In this document: piece after piece, positions 16,163 through 23,869 of the stretch
Position numbering within the stretch: the first letter of the stretch is position 1
How the letters are laid out: each line of letters starts with the position of its first letter
Source of the DNA: an uncultured Acidimicrobiaceae bacterium
GTDB lineage: Bacteria > Actinomycetota > Acidimicrobiia > Acidimicrobiales > RAAP-2
NCBI GenBank assembly: GCA_903894295.1
Contig: CAITPI010000052.1
Span: forward strand, 1 to 64,000
Direction of reading: 5' to 3'
DNA length: 64,000 bases
Translations under genes and position numbers: made by a program
The notes under the pieces: model-generated
What the model was told of the DNA's origin: nothing
Database searches by the model: none
Seen by the model: the letters and a program-made list of their open reading frames with translations, nothing else

Positions 16163-17380
16163 TCAGTTGACCTTCAACGGGATCGTGCCGACGTCCGAGA
16201 TGCTCGTTGACCGCCAGTGACCGTCAACCCGGGTGAACACCTTCTCGGTCACCCGGACCGTGATCGCCGTGAAGATGGGGACATTCACCAGCCGCGGTGT
16301 ACCCGAGACCACACCGGTCGGGGAAAGCCGGAGTCCTGCGGGCAGAGCCAACCCACAGGCCGCATGGTGGCGTCGGTCGCACTTGGGCAGGGTGACCTTG
16401 CCCCAGTGCAGCTGCGTCACCTCCGGGGAGGCGCTCGGGGTCACCAACTGCGCCCGGAGTTGAACCGGCCCATACGCCTGGCCGTTGTTCGCCGGGGGCA
16501 GAGGTGACAGGTCGGCGCCAAAGGTCTCGTTCACGATCCGGCCGCGGCCGAAGTCGGCCACGACCAGTTGGTCCCCCGGACGGGAGGCGACGCCGGTCGG
16601 AAAGTTCCAGCCCGTGCCGATGGCGGTCTCCGTCCCCAACGGGGTGATCTCGACCACCCGGTTGTCGAAGGTGTCGGCCACAAAGACGTCACTCCTTCCG
16701 TCCACGGCGACACCGAACGGCGCCAGAAGGCCGGTCCCAACCGGGGTCTCGGCGCCGGACGGGGAGATCTCGACCACCCGGTTGTTTCCGGTGTCGGCGA
16801 CATAGATGTCACCGGAGTTGTCGACGGCCACCCCGGAAGGCAGGGAAAGGCCCGAACCACGTACCAGTTCGTCGCCGGCCGGCGTGAACTCCACCACCCG
16901 GTTGTTCCCGCTGTCGGCGACATAGATGTCACCGGAGTTGTCGACGGCCACCCCGGCCGGAGCCAGCAGTCCCGAACCGATGGTCTGCCCCGATCCGGAC
17001 GGCGTGATCTCGACCACCTCGTTGTTGCCGGTGTCGGCCACAAACACGTCACCGGAGTTGTCGACGGCCACACCCTTGGGGGTGCCAAAACCGGACCCGA
17101 CGACGGTCGACGTACCCGACGGCGTGATCTCGACCACCCGGTTGTTCCCGCTGTCGGCGACATAGATGTCACCGGAGTTGTCGACGGCCACCCCATAGGG
17201 CTGGCTGAGCCCACCGGCCAACGGGACCTCTGCCGCCACGGCCGTCGATGCCGCCCCGGAGACCGCCACCATGCCCGCTGGCCCGTTGGCCAAAACCAAC
17301 AGGACGATCACCACCGCCGGTCCCCTGTGGCGCATCAAGCCCCGCCGGGCGGCAACGCCGGCCCGGAATCCCGAAATCAC
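16163..17380 (-). CDS. Secreted NHL-repeat beta-propeller protein
   Basis: A 405-aa protein with an N-terminal signal or anchor segment (about residues 20-48), then at least five 40-aa NHL repeats. Each reads roughly PxGVAVDNSGDIYVADxGNNRVVEITPSG, a six-bladed-propeller type of fold used for protein or ligand binding. A putative-Ig/cadherin-like C-terminal stretch (LRLSPTGVVSGTP) follows. No catalytic residues are recognisable. The GTG start overlaps the cold-shock gene stop as GTGA; an ATG 15 codons later would also leave a signal peptide. Four repeats share identical DNA, suggesting recent duplication or gene conversion. Confidence 0.82.
   Translation of the reverse strand: MISGFRAGVAARRGLMRHRGPAVVIVLLVLANGPAGMVAVSGAASTAVAAEVPLAGGLSQPYGVAVDNSGDIYVADSGNNRVVEITPSGTSTVVGSGFGTPKGVAVDNSGDVFVADTGNNEVVEITPSGSGQTIGSGLLAPAGVAVDNSGDIYVADSGNNRVVEFTPAGDELVRGSGLSLPSGVAVDNSGDIYVADTGNNRVVEISPSGAETPVGTGLLAPFGVAVDGRSDVFVADTFDNRVVEITPLGTETAIGTGWNFPTGVASRPGDQLVVADFGRGRIVNETFGADLSPLPPANNGQAYGPVQLRAQLVTPSASPEVTQLHWGKVTLPKCDRRHHAACGLALPAGLRLSPTGVVSGTPRLVNVPIFTAITVRVTEKVFTRVDGHWRSTSISDVGTIPLKVN
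16681..17200. repeat. 120-bp tandem repeats inside the NHL gene
   Basis: The sequence tcaccggagttgtcgacgg recurs exactly every 120 bp (near 16808, 16928, 17048 and 17168), with a diverged fifth copy near 16688. The period equals one 40-aa propeller repeat. Confidence 0.85.
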
Positions 17381-17601
17381 CGGACCGTCAGGGTCACTGC
17401 TTCCATGCGCCCACCATGTCCGGCCACCACCAGGAAGTCCACTTCCGCATCGATCCCGATCGTGCGGGTTCCGTCGGCAATGGCCGTGCAGTGGAAGTCG
17501 AACCGTCGGCCGTCGTCGGTGCCAACCGTGCCGAGGCCGCGCGGTTCGTCAAAGTGGAGGACACGTCCACGGAGGATGCCGGAGGCAGGTATCGATGACA
17601 C
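17377..17601 (-). CDS. Cold-shock-domain-like protein
   Basis: A 74-aa protein with the form GRVLHFDEPRGLGTVGTDDGRRFDFHCTA. This parallels the first strands and RNP1-like motif of cold-shock domains (GxVxxFDxxRGxGxI), but with Leu-Gly-Thr in place of the usual aromatic RNP1 residues. A nucleic-acid-binding role is plausible. The GTG start (VSSIPASG) was chosen because it begins 5 nt after the hisG stop. The ORF track hides the gene inside a larger shadow frame. Its stop overlaps the NHL gene start. Confidence 0.75.
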   Translation of the reverse strand: MSSIPASGILRGRVLHFDEPRGLGTVGTDDGRRFDFHCTAIADGTRTIGIDAEVDFLVVAGHGGRMEAVTLTVR

Positions 17602-17606
17602 GGCGA

Positions 17607-18509
17607 TCAGTGCACGATCTTGGCCAGAGCCAGTTCGATGACGTCGGTCGCCCCCCGGTCCTTCAGGGCGGGGATCAGGATGTTGATCTCGGACTTCGGA
17701 ACCACCGTCTCCACGGCGAAGCCCCCACCACCAAAGAGTTCCGACACGGTGGGCGACCGAAGGGCCGGCAGCACCTCGATCACCGCCGCCAACTGCTCGG
17801 TGGGGACGTTCAGCTTGACCAGCACCTTGCCCCGGGCTTCGAGCACCCCCTGCAGAAGGGTGAGCAACTGGTCCATGGCGTGACGCTTGGCGGGATCTTC
17901 GGCCGCCGCCGGATTCGCGATCAGTTCCGTATGGGAGACAAGCAGGGTGTCCACGATCCGCAGGCCGGCCGCCCGGAGGGCCCGCCCGGTTTCGGTGATC
18001 TCGACCACGCAGTCGGCGATGTCGGGCACCTTCGCCTCGGTGGCTCCATAGGAGAGGCTGACCTCGGCCGAGATTCCGTGCCGGTCCAGAAACCGGCGGG
18101 TGAGCTCGGGGTACTCGGTCGACACCCGCAACACGCCATGGTCGGCGGTCGCCATGGCGGCGAGATCGCCCACGGACTCGACGTTGGACTCGGCCGGGAC
18201 GGCGAGCACCACCCGGATCGGATTGGCGGTCGCCTTGGAGTATTCGAGCGAGCCCAGCGAGGTGACCACACTGCCCCGTTCCTCGATCCAGTCCCGGCCG
18301 GTGATGCCGAGGTCGAAGAGTCCATCGGCGACGTAGACCGGAATCTCCTGGGGACGGAGAATGCGGACATCGAGCACCCGGGGATCGTCGATCGAGGCCC
18401 GATACTCCACATCGGAGGACCGCTTGACCGCAAGGTCGGCTTCGGCGAACAGCGCCAGGGTGGCCTTTTCCAGTGACCCCTTGGGGAGGACGACCCGCAG
18501 CATCGTCAT
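17607..18509 (-). CDS. hisG: ATP phosphoribosyltransferase (long form)
   Basis: First committed step of histidine synthesis, joining ATP and PRPP. The 300-aa length and the extra C-terminal ACT-like domain (residues from about 215, LNVPTEQLAAVIEVLPALRSPTV) mark the long, hexameric, histidine-inhibited form that needs no HisZ. The phosphate-binding region reads PADCVVEITETG-like (IADCVVEITETG). The ATG (MTMLRVVLPKG) overlaps the ribH stop as ATGA. No other his gene is in the window; hisE is not adjacent. Confidence 0.96.
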   Translation of the reverse strand: MTMLRVVLPKGSLEKATLALFAEADLAVKRSSDVEYRASIDDPRVLDVRILRPQEIPVYVADGLFDLGITGRDWIEERGSVVTSLGSLEYSKATANPIRVVLAVPAESNVESVGDLAAMATADHGVLRVSTEYPELTRRFLDRHGISAEVSLSYGATEAKVPDIADCVVEITETGRALRAAGLRIVDTLLVSHTELIANPAAAEDPAKRHAMDQLLTLLQGVLEARGKVLVKLNVPTEQLAAVIEVLPALRSPTVSELFGGGGFAVETVVPKSEINILIPALKDRGATDVIELALAKIVH

Positions 18510-19096
18510 CGACTCCCGGTGGCGAATCCAACCCGGGCCGGTCCGGCCGAGCGGACGATCTGCTCCATGACCGACACCGTGGAGAGTGCCGTCATGACCG
18601 CTTCCCGACCCTTGTTCGTCTCGTCGGGCCGGGACCGCACCAGCGCCTGATCCACCGTGTCCGTGGTCAGTACGCCGAAGATCACCGGAACGCCGGTCGC
18701 CAACTGGACCTGCTGGATGCCGGCGGCGCACTCTCCGGCCACAAAGTCGTAGTGGCTGGTGTCGCCCCGGATGACCGCCCCGAGGCAGACAACCGCATCG
18801 ACCACACCCGAAGTGGCCATGGTCTGGGCCACCATCGGGAACTCGAAGGCACCGGCCGCCCAGGCCACGACAACGTGGGCGAGGTCGACACCCTGTTCCT
18901 CCAGATAGTCGAGCCCTCCGGTCAGCAGTCGGTGGGTGATGCCCCCGTTGAACTCTCCGCAGACGAAACCGATCCGGGTCGTGATCCCTTCGGGCCCGCC
19001 TCCGAGCGAGGCGGAACCGTCGAGGGCGGTTCCCACCCGGCCGGCAATGGTCGCCTTGGCGCCGTTTGGCAGAAGGGTTTCGTCAGAGGACGTCAT
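18506..19096 (-). CDS. ribH: 6,7-dimethyl-8-ribityllumazine synthase
   Basis: Condenses the ribityl-diamine with dihydroxybutanone phosphate. The lumazine synthase core occupies residues 40-175, with FEFPMVAQ and GAVIRGDTSHYDFV (phosphate loop and catalytic His). There is an extra N-terminal extension of about 38 residues compared with compact homologues, so a later start is possible. The gene start overlaps the end of ribBA by 14 nt and its end overlaps hisG. Confidence 0.96.
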   Translation of the reverse strand: MTSSDETLLPNGAKATIAGRVGTALDGSASLGGGPEGITTRIGFVCGEFNGGITHRLLTGGLDYLEEQGVDLAHVVVAWAAGAFEFPMVAQTMATSGVVDAVVCLGAVIRGDTSHYDFVAGECAAGIQQVQLATGVPVIFGVLTTDTVDQALVRSRPDETNKGREAVMTALSTVSVMEQIVRSAGPARVGFATGSR

Positions 19097-20303
19097 CGAG
19101 GCCCTCCAGAAGGTGTCCCATCCGTTCCCGCTTGGTCCGGAGGTACTCGATGTTCTCCGGTGTGGCCTGGGGCTGGATACTGACCCGTTCCACGATGTCC
19201 AGACCGAATCCTTCGAGTCCGCCGTACTTGGTGGGGTTGTTGGTCATCAGGCGCATCCTGGTCACACCGAGGTCGACCAGGATCTGGGCCCCGATCCCGT
19301 ACTCCCGGGAGTCGGCCGGCAGTCCGAGTTCGAGATTGGCGTCCACGGTGTCGAAACCTTCCTCCTGCAGGCCATAGGCCCGGATCTTGTGGCCGAGGCC
19401 GATGCCCCGGCCTTCGTGGCCCCGCAGGTAGACGAGCACGCCGTTGCCGTTCTGCTCGATCTTGGCCATGGCGCCGTGCAACTGCGGTCCACAGTCGCAG
19501 CGGAGCGAGCCGAAGACGTCGCCGGTCAGGCACTCACTGTGAACCCGGACCAGGGTGGGTTGGGTTCCGTCGATCTCACCCTTCACCAGGGCCAGATGCT
19601 GCTCGCCGTCGAGTACCGACTCATAGGCGTAGGCCGTGAACTCCCCGAAGTCGGTGGGAATCCGGGCCTGGGCCATCCTGCGCACCAGCTTGTCCTTCTG
19701 CCGCCGGTAACGGATGAGATCGGCGATGGAGATCAGGTGGAGACCGTGATGCTCGGCGAAGACCTCGAGTTCGGGCAGCCGGGCCATGGTGGCCTTGTCT
19801 TCGCTCACCAGTTCGCACAGCACGCCCGAGGGATGTCGTCCGGCCGCCCGGGCGAGATCGACCGCGGCCTCGGTGTGACCGGCCCGCTTCAGCACGCCAC
19901 CGGGCCGGTAGCGAAGGGGAAAGATGTGGCCTGGCTTGTTGAGATCGGTCGGCCGGGTGGACGGGTCCACGAGGGCCCTGATGGTGGCGGAGCGGTCGTC
20001 GGCCGAGATGCCGGTGGTGGTCCCGTGACGGGCGTCCACGCTCACGGTGAACGCGGTGCGCTGAACTTCGGTGTTGGCCGCCACCATCAGGGGAAGATCA
20101 AGCTCCTCAACCCGTTCCGGCAGGAGGGGCACGCAGATGACCCCAGAGGTGTGGGCCAAGAAGAAGGCGATCTTCTCCGGGGTGACCGCATCGGCCGCCA
20201 TGATGAGGTCTCCCTCGTTCTCGCGGTCCTCGTCATCAACCACCACGACGATCTCGCCGCGGCCCACCGCGGCGATCGCATCTTCAACCTTGGAAAAGGG
20301 CAT
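19083..20303 (-). CDS. ribBA: Bifunctional DHBP synthase / GTP cyclohydrolase II
   Basis: The 406-aa fusion supplies both riboflavin precursors. The N-terminal half (to about residue 200) is dihydroxybutanone phosphate synthase with the acidic DDEDRENEGDL motif and the HxxHTEA segment (RAGHTEAAVDL). The C-terminal half is GTP cyclohydrolase II with the zinc cysteines in CLTGDVFGSLRCDCG and the RGHEGRGIGL loop. It follows ribD after a 129-bp gap that lacks ribE and shows no FMN riboswitch consensus. Confidence 0.97.
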   Translation of the reverse strand: MPFSKVEDAIAAVGRGEIVVVVDDEDRENEGDLIMAADAVTPEKIAFFLAHTSGVICVPLLPERVEELDLPLMVAANTEVQRTAFTVSVDARHGTTTGISADDRSATIRALVDPSTRPTDLNKPGHIFPLRYRPGGVLKRAGHTEAAVDLARAAGRHPSGVLCELVSEDKATMARLPELEVFAEHHGLHLISIADLIRYRRQKDKLVRRMAQARIPTDFGEFTAYAYESVLDGEQHLALVKGEIDGTQPTLVRVHSECLTGDVFGSLRCDCGPQLHGAMAKIEQNGNGVLVYLRGHEGRGIGLGHKIRAYGLQEEGFDTVDANLELGLPADSREYGIGAQILVDLGVTRMRLMTNNPTKYGGLEGFGLDIVERVSIQPQATPENIEYLRTKRERMGHLLEGLDDVL

Positions 20304-20432
20304 GAACCCGTTGTCTCCCTCCGGACCCGTTCCCCGACCTCACGTGGTCGGAAGTCCCGGTCCTCACTGCTCGTGTTTTGGTGAACTGCCTGCGTTGTGC
20401 AACCTGACCTGCGGGAGCCGGGCGACGGCCCT

Positions 20433-21521
20433 TCAGGAACGATCGGCCCCACGATGTGTGGTGGCCGCTCCCGGCAAGGACCGGCCAACTTCCAAACGCA
20501 GATCCGCTCCTAGGCTACTCACCGAGAGCACCTGACCCCGCCACATCGCGTCCAGGGTGGGGGCACCGGGCCCGGAAAAGACCCCGAGGGCGTCGCTTCC
20601 GCCAGCCAGTACCGGAGCCACGTAGAGCACGTAGCGGTTCACGAGACCGGCCGCATGGAAGTCGTGGGCCACACCGGCCCCGCCTTCGACGAGTATCTCG
20701 AGGTGTCCCTCGGACCCGAGGAGGTCCAGCAGTTCTTCCAGCTCACCGGAGAACCCCCGGGCCGGAAGGACCCGGGCTCCATCAGGAATGCCCCCAAGCA
20801 CGATCCGCTGTGGCTGGTTGTCCTGGCCCCGGTGTCTCGGGTCGCCTTCGGGCAGCCGCACGGTCAGGGCCGGATCGTCGCTGCGCACCGTGCCGGCGCC
20901 AACGACGATGGCATCGACCCGGGACCGCAGGCGGTGGGCATCGAGGCGGGCCTCCTCGCCGGTGATCCACTGGCTGGTGCCGTCCGGTGCGGCCGTTCGT
21001 CCATCCAGCGTCATGGCCAGCTTGAGCACCACGCCGGGCCGGGCCGTGCGGCGGTGGTGGAGATAGGGCCAGAGCGACTCCTCCACCTCGGACCGGGGAC
21101 AGTGCCCGACGGCGAGTCCGGCCTGACGCAGCCGGGCCAGGCCCGATCCGGCCACGTGGGGATCCGGGTCCTCGATGCCATAGACGACCCGGGCCACGCC
21201 GGAGGCCACGATGGCCTCGGTGCACGGTGGCGTGCGACCGTGGTGGCTGCAGGGCTCCAACGTCACGTACAACGTGCCACCCCGGGCGGCATCTCCGGCC
21301 GCCCGCAAGGCCCCGACCTCGGCGTGGGGACCACCGGGCGGAGCGGTGGCCCCGACAAAGAACGGGCCATCACCGGTGGTGGCCCCGGCAGGCACCACCA
21401 CCGCCCCCACCCACGGATTCGGCCAGGTCGACCCCCGGACCTCCTCGCCGGCGTCAACGGCGACCGTCATCCATCGGCGGTCGACTTCGGGAGATGGCGT
21501 CGGCTGGTCCGGCTTGGTCAA
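20433..21521 (-). CDS. ribD: Bifunctional pyrimidine deaminase/reductase
   Basis: The 362-aa protein performs deamination and reduction in riboflavin synthesis. The N-terminal cytidine-deaminase-like domain has the zinc site HAEVGAL and PCSHHGRTPPC. The C-terminal reductase domain begins near residue 165 (PGVVLKLAMTLDGRTAA). The start codon is TTG, overlapping the rpe stop as TTGA, so expression depends on coupling to rpe. Confidence 0.96.
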   Translation of the reverse strand: MTKPDQPTPSPEVDRRWMTVAVDAGEEVRGSTWPNPWVGAVVVPAGATTGDGPFFVGATAPPGGPHAEVGALRAAGDAARGGTLYVTLEPCSHHGRTPPCTEAIVASGVARVVYGIEDPDPHVAGSGLARLRQAGLAVGHCPRSEVEESLWPYLHHRRTARPGVVLKLAMTLDGRTAAPDGTSQWITGEEARLDAHRLRSRVDAIVVGAGTVRSDDPALTVRLPEGDPRHRGQDNQPQRIVLGGIPDGARVLPARGFSGELEELLDLLGSEGHLEILVEGGAGVAHDFHAAGLVNRYVLYVAPVLAGGSDALGVFSGPGAPTLDAMWRGQVLSVSSLGADLRLEVGRSLPGAATTHRGADRS

Positions 21522-22192
21522 CGGGCCGCCCCGGTGGCCGCCGCCATCAGGTCCCGGATCGCCTGGTCGGGATCGTCATGGCCGAAGACGGCCGACCCGG
21601 ACACGAAGGTCGAGGCGCCCGCCTCGACACAGGGAACGATGGTGTGGACGTCGATACCGCCGTCCACCTCGACGTCGACGTCAAGCCCCCGCTCGTCCAC
21701 CGCCTGGCGGACCCGACGGACCTTGTCGAGAACTTCGGCCATGAACGACTGGCCACCGAAACCCGGGAAGACGGTCATGCAGAGCACCAGGTCCAACCGG
21801 TCGAGAAACGGCTCCACGGCCTCGAAGGGAGTGTCGGGGTTGAGCGCCACACCGGCCCGCAGGCCGAGATCCTTCATTTGAGCGATCAGGTCGGCTGTCT
21901 CGCCCACCTCCACGTGTACCGTGCAGCCGTTGGACCCGGCTCGGGCAAAGGCCTCGAGATAGCGGGCCGGTTCGGTGATCATGAGGTGGGTGTCGAAGAA
22001 GAGATCGGAGTGCTTCCGCAACGACTCGACCACCGGCGGACCGATCGTGAGATTCGGGACAAAGTGGCCATCCATGACGTCCACATGGAGCCACTCGACC
22101 TCGGGAGCCACCTGGTCGATGGCGGCCGACAAGGCCCCGAAGTCGGCCGAAAGAATGGACGGGGCGACACGCAAGGTGAAGGAAGAGTTCAC
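21518..22192 (-). CDS. rpe: Ribulose-phosphate 3-epimerase
   Basis: Interconverts ribulose 5-phosphate and xylulose 5-phosphate. Ribulose 5-phosphate also feeds the neighbouring ribBA step. This 224-aa TIM barrel has the metal ligands in WLHVDVMDG, DTHLMI and VDGGI. It starts with GTG 6 nt after a TAGGGT box, so it heads the rpe-ribD pair with a predicted leaderless transcript. Confidence 0.96.
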   Translation of the reverse strand: MNSSFTLRVAPSILSADFGALSAAIDQVAPEVEWLHVDVMDGHFVPNLTIGPPVVESLRKHSDLFFDTHLMITEPARYLEAFARAGSNGCTVHVEVGETADLIAQMKDLGLRAGVALNPDTPFEAVEPFLDRLDLVLCMTVFPGFGGQSFMAEVLDKVRRVRQAVDERGLDVDVEVDGGIDVHTIVPCVEAGASTFVSGSAVFGHDDPDQAIRDLMAAATGAAR

Positions 22193-22198
22193 CTTCCC

Positions 22199-22204
22199 AC
22201 CCTA
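22199..22204 (-). promoter_or_regulatory. -10 box of a predicted leaderless promoter (rpe)
   Basis: TAGGGT on the minus strand ends 6 nt before the rpe GTG. The spacer GGGAAG could alternatively be read as a very close ribosome binding site. Confidence 0.45.
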
Positions 22205-22215
22205 CCGGCCCGGGC

Positions 22216-23157
22216 TCATGTGCCCAGGTGTTCGCCGTCGTCCAGGCGGACACCCCGCCGCCACTCGGTGGCCGGCATCGGTCGCTTTCCTTCCGGCTGG
22301 ACGACTTCGAGTTCCAGCCAGGTGCCCCCGCCGGCCCCCACCCGGCACCCGGACAGCACTCCTTCCGACCAGGGCGACCCGTCGGGGATGGACGAAGCAC
22401 CCGCCGGGCCGTCCGTCGTCGGCTCGCCCGCCGCCGATGACGACGCCGGGCCCGGACGGGCCGCCAGAATACGGAGGCGCTGGCCCCTGAAGGTCGTGAA
22501 GGCCCGGCCGAGCCGGACCCGTCGTGCAATCTCCTCGGCGGTCAGGTGCCAGTCAAGTTCCGACTCCCCCGGCTGCAACTTTTCGGCGTAGGTCACCTCC
22601 CCCACCTGGGGTTGGGGTTCGCCGAGGCCCCCCCATCCCTGTTCCAGACCCTCGACCAGCAGGGCCGAACCCAGGTCGACCAGGCGGGAACGGAGTTCCT
22701 CCAGGGTCGCTTCGGGTCCGATGTCGGTCGTCACCTTCCGGTAGACGCCACCGGTATCGAGCCCTTCTTCGACCGCCATCAGGCACACCCCGGTGGTCGT
22801 GTCGCCCGCCAGGATGGCCCGCTCCACGGGAGCCGCGCCCCGCCAACGGGGCAGGAGGGAGAAGTGGAGATTGACCATCGGCACCTGACCCAGCACGTCG
22901 GCCGGAATGATCCGTCCGTAGGCGACCACCACCCCGAAGTCGGCCCCGACGGTGGTGGCTTCGGCCAGATCCGAAGTGACCGGAAGACCGAGGGCACGGG
23001 CGGCCTGTTTCACCGGACTGGCCTCGTTGGCGCCCCGCCTCCGCCGGCGGGCATCCGGTCGGGTCACGACGAGGGCGACGTCATGACCCGCCGCCACCAG
23101 TGCCTCAAGGGGCGGTACGGCCACGTCGGGCGTGCCGAGATAGACGAGTCGGGCCAT
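22216..23157 (-). CDS. fmt: Methionyl-tRNA formyltransferase
   Basis: Formylates initiator Met-tRNA. The 313-aa protein starts MARLVYLGTPDVAVP, and the active-site segment MVNLHFSLLPRWRGAAP is intact. The C-terminal OB-like domain begins near residue 210, and its last part contains a Ser/Ala/Gly-rich insertion. The ORF-track start ten codons earlier precedes a -10-like box and was rejected. Usually rsmB/fmu lies between fmt and rpe in actinobacteria; it is absent here. Confidence 0.96.
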   Translation of the reverse strand: MARLVYLGTPDVAVPPLEALVAAGHDVALVVTRPDARRRRRGANEASPVKQAARALGLPVTSDLAEATTVGADFGVVVAYGRIIPADVLGQVPMVNLHFSLLPRWRGAAPVERAILAGDTTTGVCLMAVEEGLDTGGVYRKVTTDIGPEATLEELRSRLVDLGSALLVEGLEQGWGGLGEPQPQVGEVTYAEKLQPGESELDWHLTAEEIARRVRLGRAFTTFRGQRLRILAARPGPASSSAAGEPTTDGPAGASSIPDGSPWSEGVLSGCRVGAGGGTWLELEVVQPEGKRPMPATEWRRGVRLDDGEHLGT

Positions 23158-23165
23158 GGCCCCGC

Positions 23166-23171
23166 ACCCTA
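23166..23171 (-). promoter_or_regulatory. -10 box of a predicted leaderless promoter (fmt)
   Basis: TAGGGT on the minus strand ends 8 nt before the fmt ATG. Confidence 0.4.
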
Positions 23172-23245
23172 CCGGGCCGATGGGCACCGGAGTCGAATGG
23201 CTCTGCGACGACCGGCCGGGACCGGCCGTTGGTGGCCAGGTAGTC

Positions 23246-23791
23246 CTAGACCGGCCGTTCGTGGCCGGAGATCACCAGGTTGGCTTCCAACTCGGTGGTG
23301 TCGAAGCCCAGTTGGCGGTCCCGGAGGATCCGTAGCGCCTGTTTGCGCATGTCCTCTTCCATCCGCTCCAGCATCAGGATGCCGTCAAGGTGGTCGACCT
23401 CATGCTGGAAGACCCGGCCGAGGAACTCGTCGGCCTCCATGGACACCGACTTTCCGTCCAGGTTCCACCCTTCGATGAGCACCTGCTTGGGCCGGAGAAT
23501 GCCGATGCGGAGACCCGGAATGGAGAGGCAACCCTCGTCATGGAACCACTCGCCGTCCGACTCGGTGATCGTCGGGTTGATGATGACCTGGGGTCCGTCT
23601 CCGACGTCGTAGACGAACAGTCGCTTCTGCACGCCGATCTGGGTCGCCGCCAGGCCCGCCCCGTCCGAGTCGTACATGGTCTCCACCATGTCGTCCACCA
23701 GCTTCACCAAGGCGCCGTCCACGTGATCGACCTCTTGGGCCACCTGCTTCAGGACAGGGTCACCCCAGGTGCGCACGTCAAAGGTAGTCAT
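23246..23791 (-). CDS. def: Peptide deformylase
   Basis: Removes the N-formyl group from new proteins, the counterpart of the adjacent fmt. The 181-aa metalloprotein has all three motifs: GAGLAATQIGV, EGCLSIPG and QHEVDHLDG (metal Cys and two His). A TAGACT box lies 6 nt before the ATG, so the transcript is predicted to be leaderless. Confidence 0.97.
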   Translation of the reverse strand: MTTFDVRTWGDPVLKQVAQEVDHVDGALVKLVDDMVETMYDSDGAGLAATQIGVQKRLFVYDVGDGPQVIINPTITESDGEWFHDEGCLSIPGLRIGILRPKQVLIEGWNLDGKSVSMEADEFLGRVFQHEVDHLDGILMLERMEEDMRKQALRILRDRQLGFDTTELEANLVISGHERPV

Positions 23792-23797
23792 GTTTCC

Positions 23798-23803
23798 AGT
23801 CTA
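23798..23803 (-). promoter_or_regulatory. -10 box of a predicted leaderless promoter (def)
   Basis: TAGACT on the minus strand ends 6 nt before the def ATG. Confidence 0.5.
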
Positions 23804-23869
23804 GGGAGTCGAAGCGACCGCTGACGGCGCCCGGTGTCCGACACCGCCCCTTCACCCTTGACCGGGAGG

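Noticed and set aside
20304-20432. FMN riboswitch before ribBA
   Set aside because: The conserved FMN-aptamer segments are absent; only a simple hairpin is present.
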